Assembly: GCF_949774975.1 (NCBI RefSeq)
Contig: NC_083113.1
Coordinates: 15,505,690 to 15,569,689 of the forward strand
Direction: 5' to 3'
Source of the DNA: Lagenorhynchus albirostris
Lineage: Eukaryota > Chordata > Mammalia > Artiodactyla > Delphinidae
DNA length: 64,000 nucleotides
The number at the start of each line of letters is the position of its first letter. Within the stretch, counting starts at the first letter, position 1. Shown here piece after piece: positions 10,645 through 22,303 of the stretch. The notes under the pieces were generated by a model. That model was not told the DNA's origin, ran no database searches, and was given only the letters and a program-made list of their open reading frames with translations. The position numbers were made by a program, and so were the translations under genes.

Positions 10645-12290
10645 ATATACCCAAATTTAATAGAAACTATCTTTGAAAGCTACCAGTTAACAGAGGGGAT
10701 GAAAATTAAATTCTTTTGCTAGGTCATACTGAAGTGGACTTAATTTTAATTTCCCCCATTGTACTGTAGCTTCTAAGGCAACTTTTCAAATAACATTGTA
10801 ATAATTCCTGTTAACTGAAAAACTGAACTTTACTAGGTAATGGTTTCACCTTGTGTGATTTCTCCTCACTCACCTAGACTCTTGTCGCTTGTCCTTTAAC
10901 TACGTTTATCTCATGATTCAATAAGGACATTATAATGAGATTAGAACCTAACCATCTTACATATAGCAAAAGATAAGGAACAGGCCAGGCTCTGGCTGTT
11001 CAATAACTGAACCCCAATTCCATGGTTATCAGGAAAGCAAGGCCATCCTAGGAAGACCTAGAAAAAAGTGTGAACAATGGGAAAATATAGCTATGGGCAG
11101 AGTTGTCTTTGCACAACTCTGCAAAGCTCTATTTTCTGAGAACATGAACCAAAAATTCAGGCAAGCACTTGGAAAAAACACAAAGGGACAAACAAGCTCC
11201 AGATGATAGATTTAAAATTTTGGTAAGAAGATGTCCTTCTCTAGCCAGATGAGATCCCTCTAGTTTTCCAGCATAGAGTTCAATGATCTCTACTCCTCTT
11301 AGGAGAAGTCTTGAAAGTCACTAGCCCTGCAATGACAAATTCCTAATCACCCAAAGCCAAGATCAAGATCTAGGAGATGGCCATCATGAATGAGGAACTA
11401 TTCAGATATGTTCCAGCATTCTGACAAGTGTAAAATGATTAAAAGAAATTATGATGCTCAACAGATTCCATGTAATCTTTAATATACATGTCACAATAAA
11501 ACATATACCATATTAACAACTTTTAATAACTCAGTCATAAATACTCAAAATGTATTCCATCATTACTTCAAAACACTAATGGTCTGTTTTTAAATATTAT
11601 GAACATTTGAAAGTTATATGAATTTCAATGCAATATTTTATGTTTCAAAACACGGAAAAGGCAGATTATTAAACAGTATATAGTATATGACATCATTTTC
11701 TGTGACTATATAAATATATAAATGGCACTTGGTAAGATAAACCTAGAATGTGGTTATCTCTTGGCTATGAGATTATCAGGGATTAAGTTTTTTTTCTTTT
11801 TAAGTTTATTTCTAAAGTTTTCAATAATGACCATTTATTATGCTCAAGAACATGTATATTTTTCTAACATTTTTATACTTGGTTAAATAGAAGCTGTTTT
11901 CAAATAATAAAAAAAAAATAGAGACTCTGGATAATTTTTAAACTATTGCTATGTTTTTCCTAATTGGAGTTTATTGTGAGTTCTTGAAATTTGAATGAGT
12001 GTTTTGTTTGTGAAATATACAGTTGTGTGTTCAATTCCTGCCTAAAACATAATTACTGGAAGTTATTTAAACCTTTTGCTAAAGGTTTAAATACCTTTAA
12101 TAGTGCTAGTACCTAAAATAGTGCTAGTCTATTTAACTTTACTTCTGAACCAGCCCAATTGGGCCAAACTATCCCAAACAGCTATCAAGTTGCCTTATTC
12201 AAGTATCTTCAGTTTTGATTTAATAAGGTCATCAAAAGAAAAACTGCAAGTAAAGCTGACCTCACAAAATCCATTACTATCAAGAGATTC
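10645..12290. other. Intergenic sequence, nothing recognised
   Basis: This is AT-rich and lacks splice-supported exons, long frames or repeats that I can name. Scattered stops occur in all frames. Confidence 0.5.
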
Positions 12291-12291
12291 T

Positions 12292-12505
12292 GGGCTTCCC
12301 TGGTGGCGCAGTGGTTGGGAGTCCGCCTGCCGATGCGGGGGGCGCGGGTTTGTGCCCCGGTCTGGGAGGATCCCACGTGCCGCGGAGCGGCTGGGCCCGT
12401 GGGCCATGGCCGCTGGGTCTGCACGTCCGGGGCCTGTGCTCCGCGGCGGGAGAGGCCACAGCAGTGAGAGGCCGGCGTGCCACAAAAAAAAAAAAAAAAA
12501 AAAAA
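12292..12505 (+). mobile_element. CHR-type SINE, GC-rich subfamily, with poly(A)
   Basis: It begins GGGCTTCCCTGGTGGCGCAG, includes 'gccgcggagcggctgggccc', and ends with an uninterrupted A run (12484-12505). This GC-rich form is abundant in whales. The overlapping open frames on both strands are SINE artefacts. I found no clear target duplication. Confidence 0.88.
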
Positions 12506-13867
12506 GTCCTTTATATTTTGTACATGAGATAACAGTAGTCCCTGTGGGAAGAATATATCCCTCCACTGAACTTCCAGAACATGTATTTGTAACTTGGAAA
12601 TGACTTTTATATACTCTTAGAATTACTTCAGTACAGCTTTTATCTTCTTTGCTAGGCTAAAATAACTTTTCATCTTTGTATCTTTCTTAAGTACCTAATA
12701 CCTTTTATATTATAATGCTTGATAAATATCCTCATCTTTAACCTAACTCTTCATTTTTATTGATTTCTCAGAAGTAACAATCTGACAGGTGCCCATAAGT
12801 GAATGCAAAAGAGTGCTGATGGGAGTATCATTTATTATGTTGAAAAAAATGGCAACATAATGTTCATCATAGGGATTTAAATAAATTGTGGTAAATCTAA
12901 ACAATAGAATAGGACTATCTATCCAGCCATTCACATATATTATATAGCACATTAATAATGAACATGGGTAGATATCACCAATATAATACTGAATTAAATA
13001 TTTAAGATTCATTCTTGTTAATTTAAAATTTATTATCTTTATAAATCCAAGTTTATTGGATGCATAACATTCCATTGCATGTGTACCACAAATATCTATA
13101 TCTTTGTTAAGGATATATATTTGAAAAGATCATCTCAAAAAATCTCCTCAGAAAGTGGCTAACTCCAGGCCTGGGACAGAGAATGTACAATATAAGTCTT
13201 GAATACCTGTGTCAAAAAGTAAGGAATTGCTCAATGACAAATGGGGATTATAGGAGCCAGCTTGAGAGGCCAAATTTGTACAATTTGAGCAAAACAAAGA
13301 ATGATGGTAATAAATGGACTAAAATACTTTGTTCCCTGTGCTAAAATACTTCAAATGACAAAAAAAATCCATCAGTCAGAGATACTCAAAATAGAAAACC
13401 CAGATATAGAGAAGAAAAGGGGGGAAAGGCAAAGCTTTTATATAAGAGAATGATAAAATTAAAAATCACCACTGCAAGCCCTAATTTTATAACTTATTTA
13501 GGCAAGAATCATCAACGGATGCTAAAAACATTAGGCAAAATGTTATATGTGAAATGGTCTCAAAATATTCCTGTCAGATTACTTCTTGACTTACAAAGAA
13601 AAAAAGCAACGTTTATTATGGAGAAATCAGGTACACACACTACTCAAATCAAAGTGATCAACTTTAGTATTACCAATAATGGATCAAACTTAAATTATGT
13701 GCTTCTTGATGTGATACAATAGGAAGTATACAGCACCACCCCTAGTATTCTTGCAAAATATATTTAAACTTAACCTAATCATGACAAAACAAACAAATCC
13801 AGAATGTTAGGCACTGTACAAGACAAACGTTCTAGATTCTTCGACTCTTTAAAATGTCATTGTGAAA
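12506..13867. other. Intergenic sequence with an old L1 scrap
   Basis: About 12760-13130 resembles a decayed sense L1 3' region. The remainder is unassigned. Short frames such as 13450-13722 have no recognisable domain and no flanking splice context. Confidence 0.45.
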
Positions 13868-14046
13868 CACAAAACAGGTAAGGAGAATACTGCTCTACAT
13901 TAAAAAGATATGACCTCTCTCCACCATGTGAGAAAACGGTGAGATGGTTACCCAGGAAGGGCTCCCACCAGGAACCAAATCTGCCTGTACCTTGATCTTG
14001 GAGTTCCCAGCCTCCAGAACTGTGAAATATAAATATTGTTTTTTTA
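13868..14046 (+). mobile_element. Partial MaLR-type LTR (3' part)
   Basis: The text 'ctctctccaccatgtgagaa' through 'cttgatcttggagttcccag' and 'cctccagaactgtgaaatat' is the characteristic 3' half of an MST/MLT1 LTR. Its 5' half is absent and it is followed by a short T/A run. Confidence 0.6.
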
Positions 14047-14094
14047 AAAAAGGGCCCAATATGTGACCTTGATTTGGATTGTGTATTAATTTTT

Positions 14095-14442
14095 AAAATA
14101 AATTGATTTATTTTATTTTTGACTGTGCTGGGTCTTTGTTGCCGCACGCGGGCTTTCTCTAGTTGTGGTGAGCGAGGGCTACTCTTTGTTGCGGTGCGCA
14201 GGCTTCTCACTGTGGTCGGTTCTTTTGTTGCAGAGCACGGGCTCTAGGCGCACGGGCTTCAGTAGTTGCAGCGAGTGGGCTCGGTAGTTGTGGCTCACGG
14301 GATCTAGAGCGCAGGCTCAGTAGTTGTGGCACAGGGGCTTAGTTGCTCCGTGGTATGTGGGATCTTCCTGGACCAGGGCTCGAACCCGCATCCGCTGCAC
14401 TGGCAAGCAGATTCTTAACTACTGCGCCACCAGGGAAGTCCC
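14095..14442 (-). mobile_element. CHR-type SINE, long form
   Basis: A TTTATTTT-rich tail lies at the left and the head 'gccaccagggaagtccc' at the right. The target duplication TGTAT(T/C)AATTTTT flanks it at 14082-14094 and 14443-14455. Confidence 0.88.
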
Positions 14443-14455
14443 TGTATCAATTTTT

Positions 14456-14775
14456 TTTAAATGCACATATAGGATATCAGGGAAACAACAAAGGCAATTT
14501 AAATACAGATTATATATTAGATATTATGAATCAATGTTAAATTTCTTACGTGTTTTCTTGATAATGAATACTCATAATGTTGCACTTACTCATAAATAGA
14601 GCAAAAAACAAACAAAAATATGTAAATAGGTGTAGACAGAGATTAAGAAAATGGTGAAAAAATGTTAAAAACTGGTGAATGTATGTAAAGGATATAGAGT
14701 GTACATCATTATAATATTCTCTTGCTTTTCCTATAGCTTAAATTTTTTTAATAAAAACTTAGTGAAAAATAATTA
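14456..14775 (+). mobile_element. Ancient interspersed repeat, family not named
   Basis: The stretch with 'tcaatgttaaatttctt', 'aactggtgaatgtatgtaaagg' and a terminal 'taataaaaacttag' matches the recurrent 3' end of an old mammalian retroelement. I cannot name the subfamily with confidence. Confidence 0.4.
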
Positions 14776-16830
14776 TAAAAACACTAGAGTACCTTAAATA
14801 CTTTCCTGAGATCACTGATTAAATGTCTGACTCATATGTGCTGGTATAAACCCCAATCTATTGGCAGAAGGTCAAAATCATTGGCCAGCATTGATAAAGA
14901 TTCTCAAAGAAAATGATCCAATGCCAGGAAAAAGAATATACTCACCAGTGCTGTTCATGGGTAACCACTACCACAGGGCTCTAGTTGCTGGGTTGAAGCA
15001 GTAACTAATCCTTAAGGGTCTACAAGGTCAAAATAGGCCATAACATAAATCTGAAACTGCCAGCTGATAAACAATAAGGCACCTGGGGCCTATGAAAAAT
15101 TATTGCCTGAGTTTCCTTCCTCTCTGCAGTCTTTTGCATGTTTTTCTGGATTTTGTCTGCTTCCACAGAGTTTAGGATTCTTGACTCACTTTCTTGTTCC
15201 AAAATCTTCAACGTCTCCATTTTTTTTGAATTTTAAAATTAAAATTTAAATACATGAGTAATATGTTTTCCTTGTAAGGAAAAAATAGATCATCAGTAAT
15301 GCTTAAAGTCCTCTTTATCACTTCTTCCCCTTTACTGTAAGTCCTCTCTTCTAGCCTCAAAGGTTACCATTGACAGGAGCCATATCCTTCCAAAAAATAT
15401 ATACTATTTTTTATATTAAGTATATTGCATGGTATGCTAAAAAAAAAGTCCTCCTCAGCTCCTGCAGTCTGTATTTCTAAAGGTCTTCACTTTTTTGGGT
15501 CAAAGTACCTCTGTCAATCTGATAAAGCTGCCTATACTTTCTCTGAAAAGAAAAATCACATTTATCTATACATACAAAATGTCACAAGTTTAACATACAA
15601 CAAGAAGCCCATCCACATGGAACCTATTCGTCTCAGGTTAATAATTCCTGTTTTTTACTTTAAACAATAGCCTCCTTTCTCTTGCAAGAAATCATCACAA
15701 CTACTCAAAAGCCAAATGAGATAACCCAGAATCAAACAGAGATAGCTTGAGATCAATGCATGCTGTCCAATTTGAAACCAGAATGTGTATCTCTTAAAAA
15801 AAAACAAAAAACAAAAAACCAATCTTCGTCTCCCATGTATACAATGACAAAATTTTTGCTCCACTTTAACACTTCGACTCCCTCTAAGTCAGTGCAATTT
15901 GACCATCTTTATTTCACATAGCTATACTGGATCAAGCACACAGGTTCATTCATTCAACAATCTTGGTCACCAAACTTGCTACTCCATTCACATTATTTGG
16001 AAGAGATCAAAGTATTTGGTAAATGGTCCTGAAAATCAGACAAGCTTTATTAGCTTTCCCCTCCGAAGGAGTGGTGAAATGACAGCTCCATCTCCTTTGT
16101 GTTGGAAATTCACAAGTTTGTGATTTTTTTTTTTTTAAAGGCCATGAGGTCTTGACGCAAGCGAAGGCAAGTCCAGGCTTGCCAACAGACCTACAGCCCT
16201 AAGTTCTTTGCTCTCTGTGAGCCAAGGTATGTTCAAAAGAAAATGGGGACAAGGGCTTGATCTAGAATTCAGGAAATCTGACTAATGCTGGACTCTAATG
16301 AAATTCACTCTTCTTATGCATAAAGTTATTTTATTGTTTTATTAGTTGGATGGCCTCTCAAACTTACCCAATAATATCCCCTTAATAGTAGAAAAGAAAG
16401 AATGTCTACTTTGAAGGGCTGTGGCAGAGGAAAAAGCGGTTACCCTAGGGCTACCTTTGAAATTATCTTTCTTAAAAAATAAAACAAAACCCAACTATGT
16501 TGATTTTACGCTCTTCCCCATAATATATTTATTTGATCCAATAGAAAAATCATGTCTAAATTATCTGCCAAGTGAATAACCTTTTCCAGATCATCAAGTT
16601 AGTGTTCAAGGAAGAAATAATTTGACCATCCATCGTTTTCTCACAGTCACATATATGCTCTTTTGCTAGTCAAACTCCTAACATTCTGAAGATATAGGCA
16701 CAAGAAAAGTACCTTTATATTGACACAAATCATCACCAGTCACACAACCACACTCAATTATGGCACAAAACAAACTACAAAAGTAGAAGTCCCTTAATAT
16801 GTCAGACAATCCCACAGTTATAAAATGCTA
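14776..16830. other. Upstream flank of the ZNF420 promoter
   Basis: About 2 kb lies between the last repeat and the CpG island. No exon or protein domain is recognised. Some AT-rich text near 15230-15420 resembles old LINE sequence. GC content and CpG frequency rise after about 16800. Confidence 0.45.
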
Positions 16831-17311
16831 TTACCGCGCAGCTTCAAGTACGAATAACCTCACACCCGACAGCATGTAGAATCACGCACAGGCAGCAATA
16901 ACCATACACTCGGCCACTGAGGGACTCCCAGTCCACCCGAAAATATCTCGCGTTGTCTCACAAATATTCACAAGCACCAAAGGGCCTAACAAGGCACACA
17001 GAGGGTCTCATGCCAGTCTGACGCTCAGGCTGGTCCCCTGCACCTGCCCCACCGGCGGGTCCCACTTTCTCCTGACGTGTATAAGACCCCGAGCCCACTC
17101 AACACTCGCCGCGGTCTCAGGGGCCAACTGCCCGAGGCGAGCGCGCCCCACGCCTGCGCACTCAGCGCAGGCGGGCTCTCCCAGAAATCCCCGGGGCGCG
17201 GCAGTTGGGGCGAGTTAGTTCTAGCAGCGGGGGTCCTCGAACCCAGCGGAGAGTTTGTGGGCTGGATCTCTTAACGTTCTCGCTGGCCAGCCACAGCCTG
17301 CCCGGAGTTGG

Positions 17312-17326
17312 ACTACATTTCCCAGA
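17312..17326 (+). promoter_or_regulatory. ZNF143/THAP11-type promoter motif
   Basis: ACTACATTTCCCAGA closely matches the vertebrate core-promoter motif ACTACAATTCCCAGA. It lies in the densest part of the CpG island, about 180 bp upstream of the exon 1 donor, which is where such sites usually sit relative to a start site. Confidence 0.7.
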
Positions 17327-17506
17327 GCCACCGCGTCCCAAACGCGGCTTCATTTCCGTTTGTTCGCGCGACTTGGGGACCTCGCGTGGGGAGAGGGCTG
17401 CGTCTGAGGGAGAGTTTGGCCTGGCTCCTGCAGGGCGGGCGAACCCGAAACCGGGCTGGGATCCCGGGCACCAGGTCCTGGACCCTGAACTGCACCCTCT
17501 GTCGAG
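17327..17506 (+). other. ZNF420: ZNF420 non-coding exon 1 (5' end approximate)
   Basis: GC-rich sequence ends in a strong splice donor, GAG|GTGAGT (17507-17512). No ATG is present between the ZNF143-type motif and the donor, consistent with a purely untranslated first exon as in most KRAB-ZNF genes. The left boundary is a guess based on the promoter motif; the real start could be upstream, for example near the TATA-like element at 17080. Intron 1 is then about 10.0 kb, ending at the acceptor before 27511. Confidence 0.6.
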
Positions 17507-17587
17507 GTGAGTATGTCCGGAATGCCAGGGTGGAAACGCTCGGAGGAAGCGTCACTGGAATTACGTGGGTGGCCGTGTCTCCTGGTG

Positions 17588-17590
<3 letters not shown>

Positions 17591-17638
<48 letters not shown>

Positions 17639-17659
17639 CGCGTGTGTGCGTACGCGCGC
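17591..17659. repeat. (TG)n-(CG)n alternating purine-pyrimidine tract
   Basis: Twenty TG dinucleotides (17591-17630) run directly into a CG-rich stretch (CGCGCGCGCG, then CGTGTGTGCGTACGCGCGC). The whole 69 bp alternates pyrimidine and purine without a break. It begins 85 bp after the exon 1 donor. Such tracts are the classic Z-DNA-forming sequence. Confidence 0.9.
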
Positions 17660-18310
17660 TCGCGACAGCCAGCCTGGTATTGGTGACTGTATGGGCGAAT
17701 GGTCGTGTGCTACTGTGGTTTTGTGTGTATGCGTTTGTGTGAGTGTGAGTTGTTTTGACTCTGAGGCTGTGATAGTACTGCTATGACTTTGTGACCGCGT
17801 GCTTCCTTGACTGGAAATATGCTTATGTGACAGTGTAATTGCCTGTGGACTGCGGGCTTATGACTCTGAGGTGTGCGACAGTGTTGTTGTGACAGGGTGT
17901 TTGGAAGTGCTTGTGTTACTTTGAGGTTTTGTATGTGTGTTACTAGGGTTTGCCTGTGAGTTCGAAGTGCTACGACACTGTTTCTGTGACACGAGGTTTG
18001 TGATTGCTTGTTTCCTTGACCTGGTACTTGGTTGTGTTTTTCAGACTATCTGATTGGATGACTGTGTGCCGTTTTCATGACTGTATGAAGAGAGTAAAAG
18101 TGCTGTTGTGAAAGGTTATTTTGGGCTGTGTGTGTCCCCAACAGGGTGCTTGTGTATGCTTGAGTGATTGTGTGTATGCTCTGTGTATGATTGGGTTTTA
18201 AGACTAGGTGGTCAGACAGTGTAGCATTAACTTGGTGATTGTGACTCTGGCTGTGTAACTGTGGAAATGTGATTGTGTGTCACTTTGTGAGTCATTTGTA
18301 TATTTTATAG
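17660..18310 (+). repeat. Degenerate TG/GTGACT-rich tract in intron 1
   Basis: About 650 bp is dominated by variants of TGTG, GTGAC and CTGTG. The + strand is markedly G+T rich and contains few C+A runs. It looks like an expanded, then mutated, microsatellite grown from the neighbouring TG tract. No coding potential is apparent. Confidence 0.6.
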
Positions 18311-19071
18311 TCTGTGATCTTATGGGAGTTTAGTGGGGTACAGAGGTAAAATTGCATTTTGGTAATTTCTGGGGTTCATTCTGTGGCTGAGCCAGCCTAT
18401 GGATTAAGAATCCCTTGTGGCTTTGTCCTTCTCTGAGGACTTGACTTATTTCTCTTTTGATCACAGTGATTACCACCCCCTACCCCCCACCCCCCATTTC
18501 ACACATTGCCTGTAGTGCTTCATTTTTCATATCCATTCTTAGTTTGCCCTGGGATTGTAGATGTAGCTTCCCTGCTGCTTGCTGGTGCTCTCTCACCTTA
18601 TAGCATTAAGGGTTTTGGATGCAGAGAAGTGACAGGGAGGAAGAAGTCAGAAATTTGAACCCCTGAATGAAGAGTATTAGTTATTTCTAAGGCACAGATC
18701 TGGACTTGAGATGAGAATTTTAGAGCTGATAGCACCTTCAAGACAGGTCACTTGGAAATGTAATGGGATTCCAGGAGTGGGAATACTTCCAGAGAGTGTG
18801 CTAGAGGAGTCAGCCATACACTTGAGAACCTGTAGCACTCCCCTTCAGGACTCCATCTCCAGCAGACAGCCTTGAATTGAGAAGCAAATTCTAGCCCAAG
18901 ATGACTGTGAACTTGGCCCTTCTTTCTAATACAGAAAGTGCAGAACTGTTCTAGTCTCCTTTTGACTTTCCTCTATGTTAAATGAGGGGTAGATTGGTGG
19001 CATTCTAATTTAGAGTATACCCTAAGAAAGGCCCAGTATCTCATGATTCTTTTTTCTTTCCCTGAGAATAG
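18311..19071. other. Intron 1 sequence, nothing recognised
   Basis: Apart from a short C-rich run at about 18474-18496, I see no repeat family or exon here. Confidence 0.5.
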
Positions 19072-19122
19072 CGCCCAGAGGAAGAAAGAATGGCTGTTAT
19101 ACAATCAGAAGCAAGCTCCAAG
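19072..19122 (+). other. ZNF420: Candidate alternative 5' UTR exon
   Basis: A possible acceptor (ttttttctttccctgagaatag) precedes 51 nt that end at AAG|GTGCGT. It contains an ATG at 19090 whose frame stays open to the end of the exon. If spliced to 27511 the frame continues and ends at the TAA at 27583-27585, the same stop that ends the exon 2 upstream ORF. This rests on splice-site appearance alone. Confidence 0.3.
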
Positions 19123-19187
19123 GTGCGTAGATGTTTTCTCTTTGTTTCGTGAAATGCCTTTGTTTTTTCAGGACATAGGAATCTTTG

Positions 19188-19545
19188 GGTTTTTGGGGTT
19201 TTTTTTTTTGTTTCTTTATTTATTTTTGGCAGCGTTGGGTCCTCGTTGCTGTGCGCGGGCTTTCTCTAGTTGCCGCGAATGGGGGCTACTCTTCGTTGCG
19301 GTGTACGGGCTTCTCATTGCAGTGGCTTCTCTCATTGCGGAGCAGGGCTCTAGGCGTGCAGGTTTCAGTAGTTGTGGCATGTGGGCTCAGTAGTTGTGGC
19401 TCGGCTCTAGAGTACAGGCTCAGTAGCTGTGGCTCACAGGCTTAGTTGCTCTGCGGCATGTGGGATCTTCCCCGACCAGGGCTCGAACCCGTGTCCCCTG
19501 CATTGGCAGGCAGATTCTTAACCACTCTGCCGCCAGGGAAGTCCC
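19188..19545 (-). mobile_element. CHR-type SINE, long form
   Basis: A T-rich tail at the left and 'gccgccagggaagtccc' at the right mark the ends. The near-perfect target duplication is GAATC(T/A)TTG at 19179-19187 and 19546-19554. The open frames across it are SINE artefacts. Confidence 0.85.
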
Positions 19546-19744
19546 GAATCATTGCTTCTTTTTGCAATTTCCTAGGTAAGCCTTCTCAAATGATGGAGGG
19601 GCAAGGCAATTTTCTGTAGATTGAGAGCAAGGAATATGTGCAGTTAATTGTGATAGATGCTTCCCAACAGCAGTTAAATTAAGGAAGAATGGATTTGAGT
19701 TCCATAAATTTAAAAATGAAGAGCTCTTTTGTGTTATTTCTGAC

Positions 19745-20800
19745 ATAGCAGCATTCTGTTTTTTTTAACTTTTTTAAATGTTTGTTAATTTTCAGAGGTA
19801 CACAGAAGTGTACCTCTGTACTATCATATGCCCAACTTAAAAGTTATCACTTGCCAATCTTATTTCAGTTATTCTGCCTTCAGTTCAAAATACCTCCTAA
19901 TTTGCCTTTTTATTTCTTCTTTGTCTTATGAGTTATTTAGTAACATGTTATTTAGTTTTCAAACATTTTAAGGATCTTCCAGAGGTCTTTCTGCTACTGA
20001 TTTCTATTTTCATTCCATTTTATTCAGAGAATATATTTTGTATGACTTGAATTCTTTTAAATTTATTAAGATTTATTTTATGACCCAGAATGTGTGGTCT
20101 ATCCTAGTACATGTTTGGTGTGCACTTGAAAAGACTGTGTTCTGCCACTGTTGGGTGGAATGTTCTATACATATCTGCTAGGTCAGATGGATTGGTAGTG
20201 TTTAAATCTTCTGTACCTGTATTGAATTTGTTGGATTTACCTCTTTCTCTTTGTACACTAGTTTCTATCAGTTTCTGCTTCATTTATTTTGAAGCTCTGT
20301 TATTAGGTACATAAATGTTTCAGATTATATGTCCTAATGTTGAATTGACTCCTTTATCATTATGAAATGGTCTTGTAATATTCTTTGCTCTGAACATTTA
20401 CTTTATCTGATATTTAATATAGCCACTTCAGCTTTCTTTTCATTAGTGTTAGCATGGTATATCTTTTTCTATACTTTTACTTTTAACCTATTTGTGTTCT
20501 GATAAAGTACATTTCTTGTAGGCAGCGTTTAGTTGGATCTTGTGTTTTTATCCAGTTTAACAATACCTGTCTTTTAATCCAGTTTAACAATACCTCTTTT
20601 AAATGGAGTTTTTACCATTTATATTTAGTGTGATTATTGGTATACTTCGGGTCAAATCTGTCATCTTTCCATTTATATTTGTTCCATCTCTTCTTTATTT
20701 CTTTTTCCATATTTTCTGCTTCCTTTTGGATTGAGAGAAAGAGTTTCAAAATAACAATACCAAAGTTTTTACTAATCTTATGAATATAGAAAACAACCAA
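19745..20800 (-). mobile_element. Old L1 LINE fragment, antisense
   Basis: The complement of 'tgacccagaatgtgtggtct', 'ggtcagatggattggtagtg' and 'tctttttatccagtttaac'-like text gives L1 ORF2 endonuclease/RT-region sequence. It is heavily decayed. Confidence 0.65.
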
Positions 20801-21156
20801 GACTTCTTGGAGTTCAATGGGATATAACCCACTAAGGATCTATAATCAAATTACTGTGTTTTTAAAGTCACCTATAATAACACCTTTCATATAGTTAAGT
20901 CATCAACTTGAGAGACACAGGCTCATTTGTTTCACCTTGCTTTCTACTTTTAGGGATTGTTTTCCCACCACTTTGATTTAATTTTGTTTTAAAATTAAAT
21001 AAGATATTTACATATTTCTAAAATAAAAATTGTAGATCAAGGTGAATTTAGAGAAGTCTAGCATCCATTCCTGTCTCTTCCACCTTGTTTTTCTTCCCTC
21101 TGTAGATAACTACCTGTGCTTCTCTTTGGTTTATTCTTCTATTTTTCTTTCAAATG

Positions 21157-21215
<59 letters not shown>

Positions 21216-22287
21216 TATGTATATGTATTTTTTATCATCTTCATTCTTAGTCAAAAAGGAGCATTCCTTGTATGCTGTTCTGCACTTTTCCTTTTTTTTC
21301 CTCACATATTTAATGTATCCCAGAGATCACTGCATAAGCAGCCTATAGAGATCCTCCTCATTCTTTTTAATAGCTTCATTTTATGTTGTGTGGGTATACT
21401 GCTTTATTCAGCCAGTCTCCTACAGGTGGGCATTGGTGGTTTTTTCCCCAGTGTTTTGTTGATAATTGTGTATATTGTTTCTATGGTTTATCTTTGGAGC
21501 AAATTTCTAGAAGTAGCCTACTTTTAGTTTATTTTAATGCTTTTGACATAAATTCTACCCAAATCACAACCTTGAGTAATAATAAAATTGGCCCATTTCC
21601 TCATTTTTCCCCTTTCTTACTTTTTTCTCCATTACCCAAATTTTCAAAAAAAAGTCTTAGAGTCTGTCTTTATACTGTTAAATATTCTTTTTTCTCTGAA
21701 TTTATTGAGGATTTCTCTTTTTCACCATAACATGCCCTTGTTTTAAATTTCAGGAAGCTATTATTTCCTAGTTTTATGACATCAAAATAGTACATGTTTG
21801 TTGGAATGATTTAGAAAATACAAAAGGAAACAAATAAGGAAGAAAATAAAAATTACTCAGAAACCCTCCTTTGGAATGAATCATAGTTCATGTTTGGAAT
21901 CTATCCGTCAAGTCTTTCTTTTTTACTTCTTATTATGGAAAAATTCAAACATATACAAAGCTAAAAGTACAGTGTAAGGCACCCCTGTGTACTCTACCCA
22001 TCACTCAGCTTCAACAAATATCAGTTTAAGGCTAAACATGTTTCATCTATGGTTCTACTACTCTCTCCCCCGACCCAAAAAAGCATGGATTATTTTGAAG
22101 TAAATTCCAGATATATAATTTCATTCACAAGTATTTTAGTGGGTGTTTCTAAAATATAAGGACTTTTTATTTTAAAAACAAAACCACAATGTCATTACTA
22201 TTAAAAAGAACTCAGTACTCTCAATGTCATAAAATAGCCAGTTAGTGTTGTTTTGCCCATAAATATTTTTTTATGGTTTGTTAGAAT
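20801..22287 (-). mobile_element. Old LINE 3' sequence, antisense, with microsatellite
   Basis: Text such as 'tttctagaagtagcctact' and 'ttctgcacttttcc' resembles antisense L1M/HAL1 3' ends that recur at about 38240-38690 and 61700-62170. Subfamily and exact borders are uncertain. Confidence 0.4.
21157..21212. repeat. (AT)n(GT)n compound microsatellite
   Basis: About 12 AT units run directly into about 16 GT units, all alternating purine-pyrimidine. It is likely polymorphic. Confidence 0.9.
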
Positions 22288-22303
22288 CAAGATCCAAACA
22301 ATG

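Larger units (their letters stand above)
16830..17660. promoter_or_regulatory. ZNF420: CpG-island promoter of the KRAB-ZNF gene
   Basis: CpG density rises sharply, with many CGs between about 17030 and 17480, against a CpG-poor background. The island spans the presumed transcription start and exon 1. Visible elements are a CRE-like TGACGTG at 17073-17079 with TATAAG just downstream at 17080-17085, and a ZNF143-type motif at 17312-17326. CpG-island promoters with a ZNF143-type site are common among mammalian housekeeping and KRAB-ZNF genes. The exact start site cannot be read from the sequence, and minus-strand transcription is possible but unsupported. Confidence 0.75.

Noticed and set aside
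12103..12603. Frames of 70-166 codons on both strands around 12.1-12.6 kb
   Set aside because: They read through a GC-rich CHR-type SINE and its poly(A), giving runs of lysine or phenylalanine.
7676..16830. tRNA-like box A/B sequences in the SINEs considered as tRNA genes
   Set aside because: They are parts of dispersed SINEs with A-rich tails and target duplications. No stand-alone cloverleaf with an acceptor stem was seen.
17077..17742. Frames across the CpG island considered as ZNF420 N-terminal coding sequence
   Set aside because: They cross the donor at 17507 and the TG repeat. The ZNF420 start with strong context is in exon 2 and joins the KRAB box correctly.
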